17,773 bases of DNA from Desulfobaccales bacterium. GTDB lineage: Bacteria; Desulfobacterota; Desulfobaccia; Desulfobaccales; 0-14-0-80-60-11. Positions 8,780 through 15,770 of the stretch are shown here, piece after piece (position 1 is the first letter of the stretch; each line of letters starts with the position of its first letter). The stretch is from NCBI GenBank assembly GCA_041648175.1, contig JBAZPO010000031.1, forward strand, positions 1 through 17,773. Reading direction: 5' to 3'. The notes under the pieces were generated by a model. It was not told where the DNA came from. It saw nothing but the letters and a program-made list of their open reading frames with translations, and did not search any database. The position numbers were made by a program, and so were the translations under genes.

Positions 8780-9253
8780 CTAGTCCCCATTCCCTGAGGC
8801 CGCCAGATCCAGGTGCATAGGGACTTCGTCGCAGTCGGGAAACTTGACGCAGTTGACGCAATCGGCCCAGACAATGGGCAGCAGTTCTTCCCGGGAGACG
8901 ACCTTAAAGCCGAATCGCTGGAAAAACTCCGGCACCAGGGTCAGGAGGAAGATTTCGCTCAAGCCGATGGCGCGGGCCTCGTGCAGGCAGGTCTCTACCA
9001 GGCGGGAGGCGATTTTCTGCCCCCGGTGGGTCGGGGCCACGGCGACGGACCGGATTTCACCCAGAGCGGCCCAACAGATGTGCAGGGAAGCGATGCCGAT
9101 AATCGGGCCGTGGCCCTGCCGGTAGACGTAGTAATCCCGTAACTGGCTGTAGAGATCGGCCAGGGTCCGGGGCAGGATGCCACCATCCCGGGAGAATTCC
9201 GCCAGGAAGCGGCGGATTTCCGGAACTTCATTAATCTTGGCTTTGCGTATCAT
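8780..9253 (-). CDS. argA: Short ArgA-type N-acetylglutamate synthase (GNAT acetyltransferase)
   Basis: This 157-residue GNAT enzyme resembles the stand-alone short N-acetylglutamate synthases, which carry the acetyltransferase domain of ArgA without its amino-acid-kinase domain. They make N-acetylglutamate from acetyl-CoA and glutamate, the first step of arginine synthesis. Signatures are GGILPRTLADLY (24-35), the core strand IIGIASLHICWAALGEIRSVAV (51-72), the acetyl-CoA loop PTHRGQKIASRLV (74-86), FLLTLVPEFFQRFGF (102-116) and the cysteine-bearing tail DCVNCVKFPDCDE (131-143). The ATG at 9251-9253 matches the family start MIRKA; a TTG four codons upstream is the alternative, and no ribosome site is obvious for either. 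It is divergent from the FKBP gene. The symbol is given by family; full-length ArgA is about 440 residues. Confidence 0.8.
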   Translation of the reverse strand: MIRKAKINEVPEIRRFLAEFSRDGGILPRTLADLYSQLRDYYVYRQGHGPIIGIASLHICWAALGEIRSVAVAPTHRGQKIASRLVETCLHEARAIGLSEIFLLTLVPEFFQRFGFKVVSREELLPIVWADCVNCVKFPDCDEVPMHLDLAASGNGD

Positions 9254-9268
9254 TATAGGGATCAAGGG

Positions 9269-9297
9269 TTACGAAAAGATGATTAGTACGTTATAAT
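9269..9297 (+). promoter_or_regulatory. Promoter of the FKBP gene
   Basis: A consensus TATAAT at 9292-9297 lies 17 bases after a weak TTACGA -35 (9269-9274). It is 35 bp upstream of the start codon. Confidence 0.55.
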
Positions 9298-9302
9298 TTA
9301 AG

Positions 9303-9308
9303 ATTATA
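9303..9308 (-). promoter_or_regulatory. Extended -10 promoter of the N-acetylglutamate synthase gene
   Basis: On the minus strand TGATATAAT is an exact extended -10 (TGn plus TATAAT), about 50 bp before the ATG. The -35 is poor (GGTTTT). It is back to back with the FKBP promoter, the two -10 boxes only 5 bp apart. Confidence 0.5.
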
Positions 9309-9332
9309 TCATTAGCTTAAAGGGAAAACCAT

Positions 9333-9839
9333 ATGTCCGTCATTGCCAAAGATAACTATGTCTGTTTGGAGTACCGTCTATGGTTGGATTCCGGGGAACA
9401 GCTCCGGGGCACCCCGGAGGCCCCGGGGCAGCTCACCTTTGTGGCCGGGTACAACGAGCTCATGCCGGCGCTGGAACGCCGTCTCATAGGGCTCCGGGAG
9501 CAGGATGCGGTGGAGTTTGTGGTACCCGCGGCCGAGGCCTTCGGGGACTACGACCCCGATTTTGTCCAGGAGTGGAGCCACAAGGTCTTTCCCCCGGGAA
9601 TGGAGTTGGTCCCGGGCCAGAAGGTGATCCCCGCCAACCTGCCATTCCCGCCGGAATATCCCCTGACCGTCAAGGAAGTCAGGGAGGATTGCGTAATTCT
9701 GGATATGAATCACCCCTTTTCCGGCCGAGACCTACGCTATCAGGTGAAGGTGGTGGAGGTGCGCTCAGCCACCCCGGAAGAACTGGAACCCTTGAAACAA
9801 TGCAAGTCCTGCGCGGATGATCTGAGCTGCGAACACTAA
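9333..9839 (+). CDS. slyD: FKBP-type peptidyl-prolyl cis-trans isomerase, SlyD-like
   Basis: At 168 residues this matches SlyD-type FKBPs, cytoplasmic prolyl isomerases and chaperones. The first FKBP strand pair is DNYVCLEYRLWLDSGEQL (7-24), followed by LTFVAGYNELMPALERRLIGL (34-54), where GxxxLMPALE is the family pattern. The insert-in-flap chaperone loop lies at about 72-120 after VPAAEAFGDYD. The closing strands are LDMNHPFSGRDLRYQVKVVEVR (123-144). The short tail CKSCADDLSCEH (157-168) holds three cysteines and a histidine, a likely metal site replacing the longer histidine-rich tail of enteric SlyD; such tails are used in nickel delivery in that family. This is the only clear plus-strand gene. 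AAGGGA precedes the start and a bidirectional terminator follows at 9878. Confidence 0.88.
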   Translation: MSVIAKDNYVCLEYRLWLDSGEQLRGTPEAPGQLTFVAGYNELMPALERRLIGLREQDAVEFVVPAAEAFGDYDPDFVQEWSHKVFPPGMELVPGQKVIPANLPFPPEYPLTVKEVREDCVILDMNHPFSGRDLRYQVKVVEVRSATPEELEPLKQCKSCADDLSCEH

Positions 9840-9871
9840 AGGAAATCACGTCAAGGCGCAAAGTCCCAAAG

Positions 9872-9916
9872 AAAAAAGGGGAGGGGGCTTAAGCCCGCCT
9901 CCCCTGCAATTTTTTT
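9872..9916. terminator. Bidirectional terminator between FKBP and ferredoxin genes
   Basis: GGGGAGG (9878-9884) pairs with CCTCCCC (9898-9904), and inside it GGGC-TTAA-GCCC (9885-9896) forms a further perfect stem. A run of six A (9872-9877) precedes it and seven T (9910-9916) follow, so it works as a terminator in both directions for the two convergent genes. Confidence 0.9.
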
Positions 9917-9929
9917 GCACCCGCGGTGT

Positions 9930-10118
9930 TTAGGTCTCGGTAACCGTAATGGCGCCCGAGGGGCAGACCTCGATGCAGCTTTCGCAACCCAAACATTCGT
10001 CCTCATTTACCGGAACGGCCTTTTCGTTCTGCATCTCAAAGACGGCCACAGGACACACGTTAACGCACTCTTCATCGCCGGTGCATTTGTCTTCGTCAAC
10101 TTCAACCCGCCAAGCCAT
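9930..10118 (-). CDS. Two-cluster ferredoxin with an Asp ligand, D. africanus ferredoxin III type
   Basis: This 62-residue ferredoxin carries one complete [4Fe-4S] motif, C42-x2-C45-x2-C48-x3-C52-P. Its other site reads C12-x2-D15-x2-C18-x3-C22-P, with aspartate in place of the second cysteine. The same CTGD substitution is known in Desulfovibrio africanus ferredoxin III, whose cluster interconverts between [3Fe-4S] and [4Fe-4S] and can take up other metals. Length, KAVPVNEDECLGCESC and spacing all resemble that protein. Its position after dsrN suggests it passes low-potential electrons to sulfite reduction or to a linked enzyme, but that is inference. It has a strong AAGGAGG ribosome site, its own probable promoter at 10157-10185 and a terminator at 9878. 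It may therefore be expressed apart from dsrABDN. Confidence 0.93.
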   Translation of the reverse strand: MAWRVEVDEDKCTGDEECVNVCPVAVFEMQNEKAVPVNEDECLGCESCIEVCPSGAITVTET

Positions 10119-10156
10119 TTAACCTACCTCCTTAGAATTTCGCACCATCCATTCAG

Positions 10157-10185
10157 AATATACCAAAATTTTGCAAATCTGAAAA
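10157..10185 (-). promoter_or_regulatory. Promoter of the ferredoxin gene
   Basis: TTTTCA (complement at 10180-10185), a 17-base spacer and TATATT (complement at 10157-10162) preceded by TGG form a plausible extended -10 promoter. It lies 39 bp before the ferredoxin start, in the 130-bp gap after dsrN. Confidence 0.5.
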
Positions 10186-10248
10186 CCGGGGAACATTTTT
10201 AGGAAAAATTCAGGGCCGGTGTAAGTATTTGCTGGAAGCTGATAGCTA

Positions 10249-11697
10249 TTAGAGACGCACCCGTTCCGGCGACTGGCATTTCAGGCCAGGGGCGGAGGTT
10301 TTCGGCTCAGAATCGCCGTGGTATTCCCGGGCTCGGCGCACCAAGGCCACGGCCCACTGGGGGCAACCCAGGGCGTGAAGGTGAGTATAGGTGGCCAGGA
10401 CGTTTTGAAAGAGGAGGCCTTCCCGCTGCCCACCGATGCCAGAACCCCGGTTGACCTTAAAGGCCATGGGGAATTCGGGAACCGGGTCAGGCACCATCTG
10501 AGAGTAATGGAATTCATGGCCCTTGAGCACGGTGCCCCGGGGAAAGTAGGGGTTGTCTCGGGTCACCTCCAGGATGGTATAACCATGGCCCTGAGGTTTT
10601 TTCCCCATGATAAAATCAAAGGGGAAGATCCCTGCCATGGGAAATTTTTCGCTGCCGACCTGGATATGCTCCCCCAGATACATGAGGCCGCCGCATTCGG
10701 CATAGATGGGCAAGGCGGCTTGGGCCGCGGCTTTGACGGAATTACGAAAGCTTAAGTTCTCGGTCAGGGCACGGGCGTGGGTTTCGGGGAAGCCACCGCC
10801 GATATACAGGGCGTCCAGATGGGGCGGCAGCACCGGATCGTCCAGGGCGCTAATTTCTATGACGGTAGCGCCGGCGTCCCGCAAGGCCTCAAGGTTTTCG
10901 GGGTAATAAAATTGGAAAGCGGAATCCCGGATGACGCCGATAATCGGAGGATGGCAGTCGGCGCCAAAAGTCCGCGTCGTGGCGGGGGCTTCCGGCAAAG
11001 GCGGGGCTTGGGCCGCCACCTGCCAAAGGCCCTCCAAATCCAAATAGCGCTGGGCCAGGTCCCGGGCGGTGGTTATGGCCCGAATGGCCGTGGCGTGTTC
11101 TTGGGGCGGGACCAACCCCATGTGGCGCTCGGGAAAGACCGCGCACTTCAGTCGGGGGATGGCCCCCAGCACCGGAATGCCGCAGTAGGTTTCGATGGCC
11201 TGGCGGATAATGGCTTCGTGGCGAGGGCGGGCGATCTGGTTGAGGATGACGCCCCGGATGGGGACTTGGGGGTCGAAGTGCTGACACCCCAACACCAGGG
11301 CGGCAGTGGTGCGGGTCCTCATGGTGCAGTCCACTACCACCACCACAGGAGTGGCCAGGAATTTGGCCAGTTCCGCGGTGCTATACGTGCCTTGGGCATC
11401 GAGGCCGTCGTAGAGGCCCCGGTTGCCTTCGATCAGGAGGGCGTCGGCCTGGGCGGCATGGCGGGCCACAGAAGCCAGAATCTGGTCCCCCTCCATGAGG
11501 AAGGGGTCCAGATTATGGCTGGGGCATCCCGCCGCCAGGCAGTGCCAGGCCGGGTCGATATAGTCGGGGCCTTTTTTAAAAGGCACCAACCGACGTCCCT
11601 GGTCGCGCCAAGCGGCCAGAAGCCCCAACGTCAAAGTGGTCTTGCCGGCCCCACCCCTGAGAGCTGCCAGCAGCAGCCGGGGACAGGGCTGTTGCAT
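10249..11697 (-). CDS. dsrN: Siroheme amidase DsrN (CobB/CbiA-type glutamine amidotransferase)
   Basis: The 482-residue protein has the two-domain layout of cobyrinate a,c-diamide synthases. An N-terminal ATP-binding domain carries the P-loop LRGGAGKTTLTLG (13-25), PFKKGPDYIDP (39-49) and LLIEGNRGLYDG (87-98). The C-terminal class-I glutaminase domain has the nucleophile Cys335 in IYAECGGLMYLG and the histidines of GHEFHYSQM (393-401). In dsr clusters this homologue amidates siroheme to the siroheme amide bound by DsrAB, rather than acting in cobalamin synthesis; that assignment rests on position. The ATG overlaps the dsrD stop by one base (TGATG), so translation is coupled. A cobalamin-type CbiA cannot be excluded from sequence alone, but the dsr context makes DsrN much more likely. 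Confidence 0.92.
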   Translation of the reverse strand: MQQPCPRLLLAALRGGAGKTTLTLGLLAAWRDQGRRLVPFKKGPDYIDPAWHCLAAGCPSHNLDPFLMEGDQILASVARHAAQADALLIEGNRGLYDGLDAQGTYSTAELAKFLATPVVVVVDCTMRTRTTAALVLGCQHFDPQVPIRGVILNQIARPRHEAIIRQAIETYCGIPVLGAIPRLKCAVFPERHMGLVPPQEHATAIRAITTARDLAQRYLDLEGLWQVAAQAPPLPEAPATTRTFGADCHPPIIGVIRDSAFQFYYPENLEALRDAGATVIEISALDDPVLPPHLDALYIGGGFPETHARALTENLSFRNSVKAAAQAALPIYAECGGLMYLGEHIQVGSEKFPMAGIFPFDFIMGKKPQGHGYTILEVTRDNPYFPRGTVLKGHEFHYSQMVPDPVPEFPMAFKVNRGSGIGGQREGLLFQNVLATYTHLHALGCPQWAVALVRRAREYHGDSEPKTSAPGLKCQSPERVRL

Positions 11698-11939
11698 CAG
11701 TGCTTGGCTGCTCCTTCTTCGTGGGGAATTTCGATGAAACTCCCGCCGAAGTAGGTGTAGACGCAGCGGCCGCCGTCAATGAGATCCTTGATCGCGAACT
11801 TGATATCGTTCTTGGGCTGATCAGGATGCTCTTTGAGCACGGCTTTCTGGATGTCCATGGCTTTTAACTGCTTTTTGCCCTGGGCTTTTTCAACCATCTT
11901 GAAGATGTATTCGTTCAAATCTTCTTTGGATAGTGCCAT
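11697..11939 (-). CDS. dsrD: Dissimilatory sulfite reductase-associated protein DsrD
   Basis: The 80-residue protein is the normal length for DsrD, a small winged-helix protein found in sulfate and sulfite reducers. It has three predicted helices (ALSKEDLNEYIFKMVEKAQG, AMDIQKAVLKEHP, KNDIKFAIKDLIDGG) followed by the wing strands RCVYTYFGGSFIEIP. DsrD is reported as an activator of the DsrAB reaction and is not known to bind DNA in vivo. It starts 13 bp after dsrB with AGGTGAG before the ATG, and its stop overlaps the dsrN start. Its presence marks this dsr cluster as the reductive kind. Confidence 0.9.
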   Translation of the reverse strand: MALSKEDLNEYIFKMVEKAQGKKQLKAMDIQKAVLKEHPDQPKNDIKFAIKDLIDGGRCVYTYFGGSFIEIPHEEGAAKH

Positions 11940-11952
11940 TTATCTCACCTGC

Positions 11953-13023
11953 TTAGAATTTGAAATGCATCGACGTCCGGTAGGTGTCATACGCCCAACG
12001 GTAGTCATCAATGTGCTGGAAGGTGAAGGGAATTTCACATACTTCAAAGAACTTTTCCCACCCGATCCGCGTAACCCACTCGCCCACGCGCTCGAACTTG
12101 TTGGCGCCTTCGGCGTACTTGATGAGGATCTTGCGAATGGCCTGGACCACTTCCGGCCAGCGGGGCGGATTGTTGGGCAGGTACGGCACCGCCAGCTTGG
12201 AGAACATGGGCGGGCTCTTGGCGTTGGATACTTTGCCACCGACCAGCAGGGCTACGCCACCTTTCTCGGCATCGAACACCGGCAAGGCCGGGCACATGGT
12301 GTAGCAGTTGCCGCAGTACATGCAACGCTCATCGTTGATCACGACGCTCTTGATGCTCTTGTCCGGATGAGGCCGGATGGCGCCGGTGGGGCAGGCGCCG
12401 ATAGTGGTTGGAATTTCGCACAGGTGGCGCAGCCTCTCGTGGTTAACTTTGGGAGGCGTGCGATGGATGCCCAGGATGGCGATGTCGGAGCAGTGCACCG
12501 CGCCGCACATGTTGAGGCAGCAAGCCAGGGCGATGCGCACCTGGGCCGGCAGTTTGTGGCTGCCGAAGTACTCGAACAGGTCATCCATGACGGCCTTAAC
12601 GACACCGGAGGCGTCGATAGCCGGGGTGTGGCAGTGGACCCAGCCCTGGGTGTGAACGATGCTGGTCACCGAGTGGCCGGTGCCGCCCACGGGGATACCC
12701 ATCTTGGAGCAGGCATCCTTCAGGCCGGCGATCTTGCCCTGGTCGGTGAGCAGGAACTCGATGTTGTTCCGGGAAGTGAAGCGCAGGTAGCCGTCGCAGA
12801 ACTTGTCGGCCAAGTCGCACACATCCTTGATGAAGTCGGTGGTCACCAAGCGGCCGGAACCGCCCCGGACGGAGAAGATTTTAGCGCCGGAATCGGACAC
12901 ATGCATCAGCACGCCGGGTTCCAGGATTTCATGGTATTTCCACTTGCCGTAGTTGTCTTTGATGACGGGCGGCAAGAATTTGTCAAATTTTGGGGGGCCA
13001 ATATCAGTTATACGGTCAGCCAT
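11953..13023 (-). CDS. dsrB: Dissimilatory sulfite reductase beta subunit DsrB
   Basis: The 356-residue beta subunit of the alpha2beta2 siroheme enzyme reduces sulfite, with DsrC, in the cytoplasm in the last steps of sulfate respiration. The siroheme-[4Fe-4S] cysteines are visible: Cys131 in GWVHCHTP and the CCLNMCGAVHC block (168-178). The ferredoxin insert shows CPTGAI (211) and C234-x2-C237-x2-C240-x3-C244-P. The C-terminus ends RTSMHFKF, typical of DsrB. I chose the ATG at 13021-13023 (MADRITDIGPPKF); the ATG three codons upstream lies only one base from GGAGG. The gene follows dsrA by 68 bp and precedes dsrD by 13 bp. It is complete and carries the full set of cofactor residues, consistent with the catalytic siroheme being held here. 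Confidence 0.97.
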   Translation of the reverse strand: MADRITDIGPPKFDKFLPPVIKDNYGKWKYHEILEPGVLMHVSDSGAKIFSVRGGSGRLVTTDFIKDVCDLADKFCDGYLRFTSRNNIEFLLTDQGKIAGLKDACSKMGIPVGGTGHSVTSIVHTQGWVHCHTPAIDASGVVKAVMDDLFEYFGSHKLPAQVRIALACCLNMCGAVHCSDIAILGIHRTPPKVNHERLRHLCEIPTTIGACPTGAIRPHPDKSIKSVVINDERCMYCGNCYTMCPALPVFDAEKGGVALLVGGKVSNAKSPPMFSKLAVPYLPNNPPRWPEVVQAIRKILIKYAEGANKFERVGEWVTRIGWEKFFEVCEIPFTFQHIDDYRWAYDTYRTSMHFKF

Positions 13024-13091
13024 TTTCCTCATTCCTCCTTATGATTCGGCACTAGGCCAGACAAGTATGCTTTAATGAGAAAGTTGCCTCA

Positions 13092-14330
13092 TTATTTGAT
13101 GTATTTACGACCCGCGGCCTCGGCCTCGAAGTCTTCGGCGTGCCAGAAGAAGAAGGGGTTAGCCCGGGGGGTTCTGACGGTCTGAGAAGGCGCCGGCAGG
13201 TCTACGCCCAGGAAGAAATTCCGCATGCCCAGGCGCAGCATCAATTCACCCACGCGCTCCCGGTTTTTGCCGTTTTCCGACCACCATTCGTGGATTCTGC
13301 CGATCAGATCAATAAACGGTTCATAGGGCGCTTCCATTGCCATGAAGGGCACGATAACCCAACTCATCTGGGCGCCTTCCAGGATGGGAGCATGGGAACC
13401 CAGGAGCAGGGTGGCGCCGCCTTCGGTGCCGGGCCGCAGGGCCTGGGGCATCATGTTGATGCAGTGCATGCAATGGTTGCAGTTCTTGTTGTCGATGCTC
13501 AGCTTGCCGCCCTCATAGCTCATACAGATGGTGGGGCACAGGTCGGTGACATCGGCCTTGATGTCCAGCTTGGTATAAACGGTGCCGCCGCCCGCAGGCT
13601 TGATTTCGCCGGCGGCATAGGCTTTCACCGCGGCCTGGTCGATGCGGATGTCGTCCTTCCAGACGCCGATGACGCTCATGTCGGCCCGGGCCACCGCGGC
13701 CACGCAGTCGTTGGGGCAACCGGAGCATTTGACTTTGAATTTATAAGGGAAGGACGGGCGGTGCATCTCGAACTGGAAGTCTTGGGTGACCTGGTAGCAA
13801 AGGTCCATGGTGTCATAGCAGGACCATTCGCAACGGGCCTTGCCCACGCAGCAGGACGGGGTCCGCATGGCGGAACCGGAGCCGCCCAGATCCCAACCTT
13901 TGGCCGTCAGTTCGGCGAAGGTGGGTTCCAGTTCGTCGGTGGTGGTGCCCAGGAAGATCATGTCGCCGGTGGAGCCGTGCACGTTCAGGATGCTGCTGCC
14001 ATGCCGGTCCCAGATATCACACAGGTCCCGCAGGGCCGCAGTGGTATAAAACCAGCCGGAGGGCTGGTTGACGCGTACCGTATGGAAATGCTCGACGCCG
14101 GGGAATTCGTCAGGGATATCGATGTAACGGCCGATGATGCCGGAGCCGTAACCCAGGACGCCGACGATGCCGCCATGCTTCCAGTGGGTAATCTTGTCTT
14201 TGTACGAACGCTCCAACACTCCCAGCAAATCCGCCGCTGATTTTTTCCTACCGGCGACCCGCTTCAAATCCTTTACGAAGCTGGGCCACGGACCGGACTC
14301 CAGTTGATCCAACAATGGAGTTTTATGCAT
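13092..14330 (-). CDS. dsrA: Dissimilatory sulfite reductase alpha subunit DsrA
   Basis: The 412-residue alpha subunit begins MHKTPLLDQLESGPWPSFV, the classical DsrA N-terminus. The ATG at 14328-14330 is chosen over a GTG two codons upstream because AGGGAGG sits nine bases before it. Cluster and siroheme signatures are TPSCCVGKARCEWSC (158-171, Cys161-x5-Cys167) and KCSGCPNDCVAAVARAD (201-217, Cys205-x3-Cys209). The ferredoxin domain has CPTICMS (265-271) and CNHCMHCINMMPQAL (284-298). The length is typical. It leads the dsrABDN transcript; a TTGACA element stands about 90 bp upstream. Being the standard marker gene for sulfate reducers, it can place this organism phylogenetically. Confidence 0.97.
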   Translation of the reverse strand: MHKTPLLDQLESGPWPSFVKDLKRVAGRKKSAADLLGVLERSYKDKITHWKHGGIVGVLGYGSGIIGRYIDIPDEFPGVEHFHTVRVNQPSGWFYTTAALRDLCDIWDRHGSSILNVHGSTGDMIFLGTTTDELEPTFAELTAKGWDLGGSGSAMRTPSCCVGKARCEWSCYDTMDLCYQVTQDFQFEMHRPSFPYKFKVKCSGCPNDCVAAVARADMSVIGVWKDDIRIDQAAVKAYAAGEIKPAGGGTVYTKLDIKADVTDLCPTICMSYEGGKLSIDNKNCNHCMHCINMMPQALRPGTEGGATLLLGSHAPILEGAQMSWVIVPFMAMEAPYEPFIDLIGRIHEWWSENGKNRERVGELMLRLGMRNFFLGVDLPAPSQTVRTPRANPFFFWHAEDFEAEAAGRKYIK

Positions 14331-14399
14331 GAACACTTTCCTCCCTTAATTAAATGGTCCCCTATGGGCTTATCCTTTTTTTCACAAAATCACTCCTAT

Positions 14400-14426
14400 C
14401 TCATAATATCGCAAGGCATTTGTCAA
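14400..14426 (-). promoter_or_regulatory. Probable dsr operon promoter
   Basis: A perfect TTGACA (complement at 14421-14426) lies in the 112-bp gap before dsrA. The -10 is ambiguous: TATGAG at 15-base spacing (complement 14400-14405) or TATTAT at 12 bases. No terminator separates the M16 gene stop (14443) from it, so read-through from upstream is also possible. Confidence 0.4.
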
Positions 14427-14442
14427 CTAAAAAATCCATACC

Positions 14443-15756
14443 CTAAATTTCGTTAAGAATTTTCAGCGGGCCGATATCTCGTAAAGCCTCGGCGCAGCGC
14501 GCCGCTGGACCCAGCACCAGGGTCACCAACTGGTCGGGTTGGAGATGGTCTCGGGCCGCGGCGGCCGCGGATTCTATGTTGACATTGCGTATTTGTTCAC
14601 AATAGTTCTTTAAATAATCCGTCCCCAGGTCGTAGAGATCCATGGAGAGCATCTGGCGGCCGATACCCCGGGAGGTTTCCAGGCCCAGGGGAAAATGACC
14701 CACGTAGTAGCTTTGCGCTTCCGCCAGTTCCTGAGCCATGACGCCGTTTTGGTGAACTTCGGTGATCACCGACCGGATCTCACTCACCACCTGCGCGGTG
14801 TTTTCCGCGGGCGTAAAGGTGGAGACGATGAAGGGGCCCGGAGCCCGGCGGAAGGAATAACTGCTGCGGATGCCGTAGGTGAAGCCCAGATCCGAACGGA
14901 TGCGGGCCATGAGCCGGGAAGAAAAACCGCCTTCACCCAAGATGTAGTTCACCAGCTTCAGGGGAAAGTAATCGGCGTGGGCGCGGGGCAGGCCCAGGTG
15001 GCCTACCCGAATTTCACTCTGGGTCAGGTCGGGCCGGTCCAGGAGATAAACTCCCGGGGCACAGAGCTTCGCAGGAGCCGCCGTATAGAGCGGGCTGGCC
15101 GGACCGCCTCCCTGCCAGGGACCCCAGATCCGGGCGGCCTCCTCCTTGACCCGCTCAAAGGCCGCCATCCCCACCACCACCAGGGTGGAAGTGGCTGGGG
15201 TGAACTCCCGGCGGTAAAAGTCTTTGAGATCGGCCAGGCCGAGATTATCCAGGCTACGGAGGTCCCCCGACACCGCATGGCCGTAAGGCGAATCTCCGAA
15301 AAACAGGCGCAGATAGCGGAGATTGGCTATTTCCCGGGGATCATCCTGCTGGTGCACCAACTCAGACCGGCGCCGCTCCAGCAACAGGGGAAACTCGTCT
15401 TCGGGGAATCCGGGGGTCTGAACCACTTCGGCCAGGGTGGCCATCAGGTCGGAAAAATCCTCGGCCAGTCCTTCCACGTTCACCAACGTCGCGTCCCAAC
15501 CGCTTTTGGCGTCCAGGCTCGCGCCCCGGTTTTCGATGTCTTCGGCCAATTGCAACTGGGAGCGCCGGGCGGTGCCCAGGGTGAGCAACTCGGCGGCCCA
15601 ATCGGCCACGCCGGGTTTGTCCACCGGATCGGTTTCAGCGCCCCGCTTGGCCATGAACGTCAGGGAAAGCCAGGGGACCCGGTCGTACTCCACGCCTAAC
15701 AGCTTCATACCCCCGGGGAGGGTAGTTTGGTGGATTTCCGGAATAGAATCTGTCAT
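14443..15756 (-). CDS. M16B-family peptidase-like protein lacking the HxxEH motif
   Basis: The 437-residue protein has the two-lobe fold pattern of M16B (insulinase-like) proteins. It starts TLPGGMKLLGVEYDRVPWLSLTFMAKRGAETD and carries PGFPEDEFPLLLERRRSELVHQQDDP, the FFGDSPYGHAVSGD segment and a C-terminal repeat of the lobe. Where active members have H-x-x-E-H after the glycine, this one has GVADWAAELLTLGT (49-62), with no histidine pair, so it cannot bind the catalytic zinc in the usual way. The second lobe is intact, including SYYVGHFPLGLETSRGIGRQM, the region that in heterodimers carries the substrate-binding Arg/Tyr pair. It is therefore probably the non-catalytic subunit of a heterodimer; no catalytic partner is in this window. 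It starts 14 bp after the hydrolase stop with GAGGAAG before the ATG, so the two are co-transcribed. Confidence 0.85.
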   Translation of the reverse strand: MTDSIPEIHQTTLPGGMKLLGVEYDRVPWLSLTFMAKRGAETDPVDKPGVADWAAELLTLGTARRSQLQLAEDIENRGASLDAKSGWDATLVNVEGLAEDFSDLMATLAEVVQTPGFPEDEFPLLLERRRSELVHQQDDPREIANLRYLRLFFGDSPYGHAVSGDLRSLDNLGLADLKDFYRREFTPATSTLVVVGMAAFERVKEEAARIWGPWQGGGPASPLYTAAPAKLCAPGVYLLDRPDLTQSEIRVGHLGLPRAHADYFPLKLVNYILGEGGFSSRLMARIRSDLGFTYGIRSSYSFRRAPGPFIVSTFTPAENTAQVVSEIRSVITEVHQNGVMAQELAEAQSYYVGHFPLGLETSRGIGRQMLSMDLYDLGTDYLKNYCEQIRNVNIESAAAAARDHLQPDQLVTLVLGPAARCAEALRDIGPLKILNEI

Positions 15757-15770
15757 GGTAACTTCCTCAT

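Noticed and set aside
10777..11754. 325-residue plus-strand open frame
   Set aside because: Antisense shadow of dsrN; no domain.
11833..13044. 403-residue plus-strand open frame
   Set aside because: Antisense shadow of dsrB, which has full family motifs.
14331..14395. Seven-codon leader frame (GTG AAA AAA AGG ATA AGC CCA TAG) with an AGGAG site before dsrA
   Set aside because: The site would fall at the very 5' end of the transcript predicted from TTGACA, and such a short frame with a ribosome-like site easily arises by chance.
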